Positions 62,726-64,000 of a stretch of DNA of 64,000 bases are shown in pieces. The first letter of the stretch is position 1. Each line of letters opens with the position of its first letter. The translations under genes and the position numbers were made by a program. Below the pieces are notes generated by a model that saw nothing but the letters and a program-made list of their open reading frames with translations, made no database searches and was not told the DNA's origin. The DNA is from Ulvibacter sp. MAR_2010_11 (GTDB lineage Bacteria; Bacteroidota; Bacteroidia; Flavobacteriales; Flavobacteriaceae): positions 2,289,501 through 2,353,500 of the forward strand of contig NZ_PHTY01000001.1 of assembly GCF_002813135.1 (NCBI RefSeq), read 5' to 3'.

Positions 62726-63325
62726 TCATTTACCAACATTTTCACCGCCTCTTTTCCTAAGCACATCTTCAATATCACTTAGTGAAACATTTTTTATTCG
62801 AAGCAACAGCAACAGGTGATATAACAAATCTGCGACTTCATTTTTAAATAATTCTTTATTGTCGTCTTTGGCTTCAATAATTACTTCCACTGCCTCTTCA
62901 CCAACCTTTTGGGCCACCTTATTAATGCCTCTTTTGTACAATTGATTGGTATAGGATTCTGGATTGTTTTCTTCGATTCGCTTGGCAATTGTTTGCTCCA
63001 AACTATATAAAAAACCTTTAGTTCCATCCCCAAAACACGATGTTGCACCGGTATGACAAGTAGGTCCTTGGGGCTGGGCTTTAATTAACAAGGTGTCGTT
63101 GTCACAATCCACTTTTATGTCTTTTACGATTAGACTGTTTCCCGAAGTCTCGCCCTTGGTCCATAACCGTTTTTTGCTTCGGCTGTAAAAAGTTACAATT
63201 CCTTCAGATTTGGTTGTATTGAAAGCTTCCTCATTCATATATCCCAACATTAATACTTGTAACGTGGTATTATTCTGAATAATCACAGGAATTAATCCGT
63301 TGCCTTTTTTGAAATCAATCTTCAT
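62726..63325 (-). CDS. hisIE: Bifunctional HisI-HisE (phosphoribosyl-AMP cyclohydrolase / phosphoribosyl-ATP pyrophosphatase)
   Basis: 199 residues: HisI domain about 1-105, with the zinc-ligand cysteines of DCDNDTLLIKAQPQGPTCHTGATSCFGDG and the FYSRSKKRLWTKGETSGN segment; HisE domain about 110-199 (QTIAKRIEENNPES, EAVEVIIEAKDDNKELFKNEVADLLYHLLLLL). Catalyses steps two and three of histidine synthesis. ATGA overlap with hisF upstream (4 nt). The 3' boundary is adjacent to the repeat array. Confidence 0.95.
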   Translation of the reverse strand: MKIDFKKGNGLIPVIIQNNTTLQVLMLGYMNEEAFNTTKSEGIVTFYSRSKKRLWTKGETSGNSLIVKDIKVDCDNDTLLIKAQPQGPTCHTGATSCFGDGTKGFLYSLEQTIAKRIEENNPESYTNQLYKRGINKVAQKVGEEAVEVIIEAKDDNKELFKNEVADLLYHLLLLLRIKNVSLSDIEDVLRKRGGENVGK

Positions 63326-64000
63326 CGTATGGGTATTTGCTTGGTTTTTAAATAATTTTTAAGTTCAGGGATGCGAATTTCGTTGTAGTGAAATATGCTA
63401 GCCGCTAATCCGCCGGTGGCTCTCGTTGTGATGAAGAGCTTTGCGAAGTCTTCCTTACTGCCAGCCCCGCCGGAAGCAATTACAGGAATGTTCACACTTT
63501 CAGAAACCTGGGCTGTAATGTTTAAAGCAAAACCCTCCTTTGTACCGTCATTATTCATGGAGGTTAACAAAATTTCACCTGCGCCATAATCTTCGGCTTG
63601 GATCGCCCAATCTACTGTCTTAAGCTCTGTTGCTATTCTTCCTCCGTGCACAAAGACTTTCCATTCGCTATTTATAAATTTTGTGTCTATGGCAACTACC
63701 ACACACTGACTCCCGAACGCCATCGCAATTTCCTGAATCAAATCTGGTCTTTTTACTGCTGAAGAGTTTATGGAAACCTTATCGGCTCCCGCTACAATGA
63801 TTCTCGATACATCTTCTACCGAATTAATTCCTCCTCCCACGGTAAAAGGAATATTAATTTCAGCAGCAATCTTTTCAACCAACTCGATCAAAGTTTCACG
63901 TTTTTCGATTGTGGCAGTGATATCCAAAAAAACGAGCTCGTCTGCTCCTTCCTTAACATATCTTTTGGCGAGTTCAATTGGGTCACCGGCATCCCGAATT
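63322..64000 (-). CDS. hisF: Imidazole glycerol phosphate synthase, cyclase subunit (N-terminus cut)
   Basis: Makes imidazole glycerol phosphate with HisH, a TIM barrel. The frame runs from the right window edge with IRDAGDPIELAKRYVKEGADELVFLDITATIEKRE (given by ends), so the methionine inside that stretch at 63927 is internal, not the start; about 25 residues lie beyond the edge. VGGGINSVEDV, the AIDTKF site, and the final ASGGAGSKEDFAKLF phosphate motif are visible. Confidence 0.95.
   Translation of the reverse strand, partial: IRDAGDPIELAKRYVKEGADELVFLDITATIEKRETLIELVEKIAAEINIPFTVGGGINSVEDVSRIIVAGADKVSINSSAVKRPDLIQEIAMAFGSQCVVVAIDTKFINSEWKVFVHGGRIATELKTVDWAIQAEDYGAGEILLTSMNNDGTKEGFALNITAQVSESVNIPVIASGGAGSKEDFAKLFITTRATGGLAASIFHYNEIRIPELKNYLKTKQIPIR

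Overview
The window is an ordinary piece of a Flavobacteriaceae (Bacteroidota) chromosome. Evidence: many recognisable flavobacterial families (DUF4290, DUF493, DUF6495, DUF6122, DUF2911, OmpA-less TonB-type receptors with CarboxypepD_reg domains), promoters of the Bacteroidota type (TAnnTTTG at the -7 position, often TATCTTTG), low GC, several TTG/GTG starts and weak ribosome binding sites. No rRNA, CRISPR array, prophage, integrase or insertion sequence was seen. The genus cannot be named from this sequence.

Layout. 1-9 kb: purB (cut by the left edge), a helical purB neighbour, a CobB-like sirtuin lacking its zinc cysteines, a large intergenic heptamer-repeat array, then trmH, rdgB and a DEAD-box helicase behind a structured leader. 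9-18 kb: nadC, a BrkB-type membrane protein, small exported proteins, priA (TTG start), an orphan LytTR regulator and the rpsF-rpsR-rplI ribosomal operon with a probable S6:S18 leader. 18-30 kb: a MacB-like permease, hisS, one tRNA-Met, HU, fmt-recQ, and DUF493-DUF4290-murA. MurA has Asp in place of the active-site Cys. 30-44 kb: an aquaporin, DUF2911, a short ORF plus terminator in front of a YitT gene (attenuator-like), lemA with a frameshifted DUF2207 gene, and an operon of PIG-L deacetylase, mini membrane protein and sodium symporter. 44-57 kb: maf, ubiA, kdsC-like, DUF2520, a truncated haemoglobin with a membrane partner, a fused ResB/CcsA cytochrome c maturation protein, a 7TM signalling protein, fumC, an outer-membrane barrel protein and an ArsC-like reductase. 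57.8-62.4 kb: the most accessory-looking part. It has a TPP riboswitch with terminator but no gene downstream on its strand, next to a TetR-controlled oxidoreductase cluster (MDR dehydrogenase, SnoaL-like, old yellow enzyme, fatty acid hydroxylase). 62.7-64 kb: hisIE and hisF (cut by the right edge).

The most unusual genome-scale signal is a family of degenerate tandem repeats with a strict 7-nt period (GTGAGTA, AAATCTA, AAATCCC, GGGAATA, CTAATCA and similar units). They occur only in intergenic DNA at about eight loci, often touching a start or stop codon.
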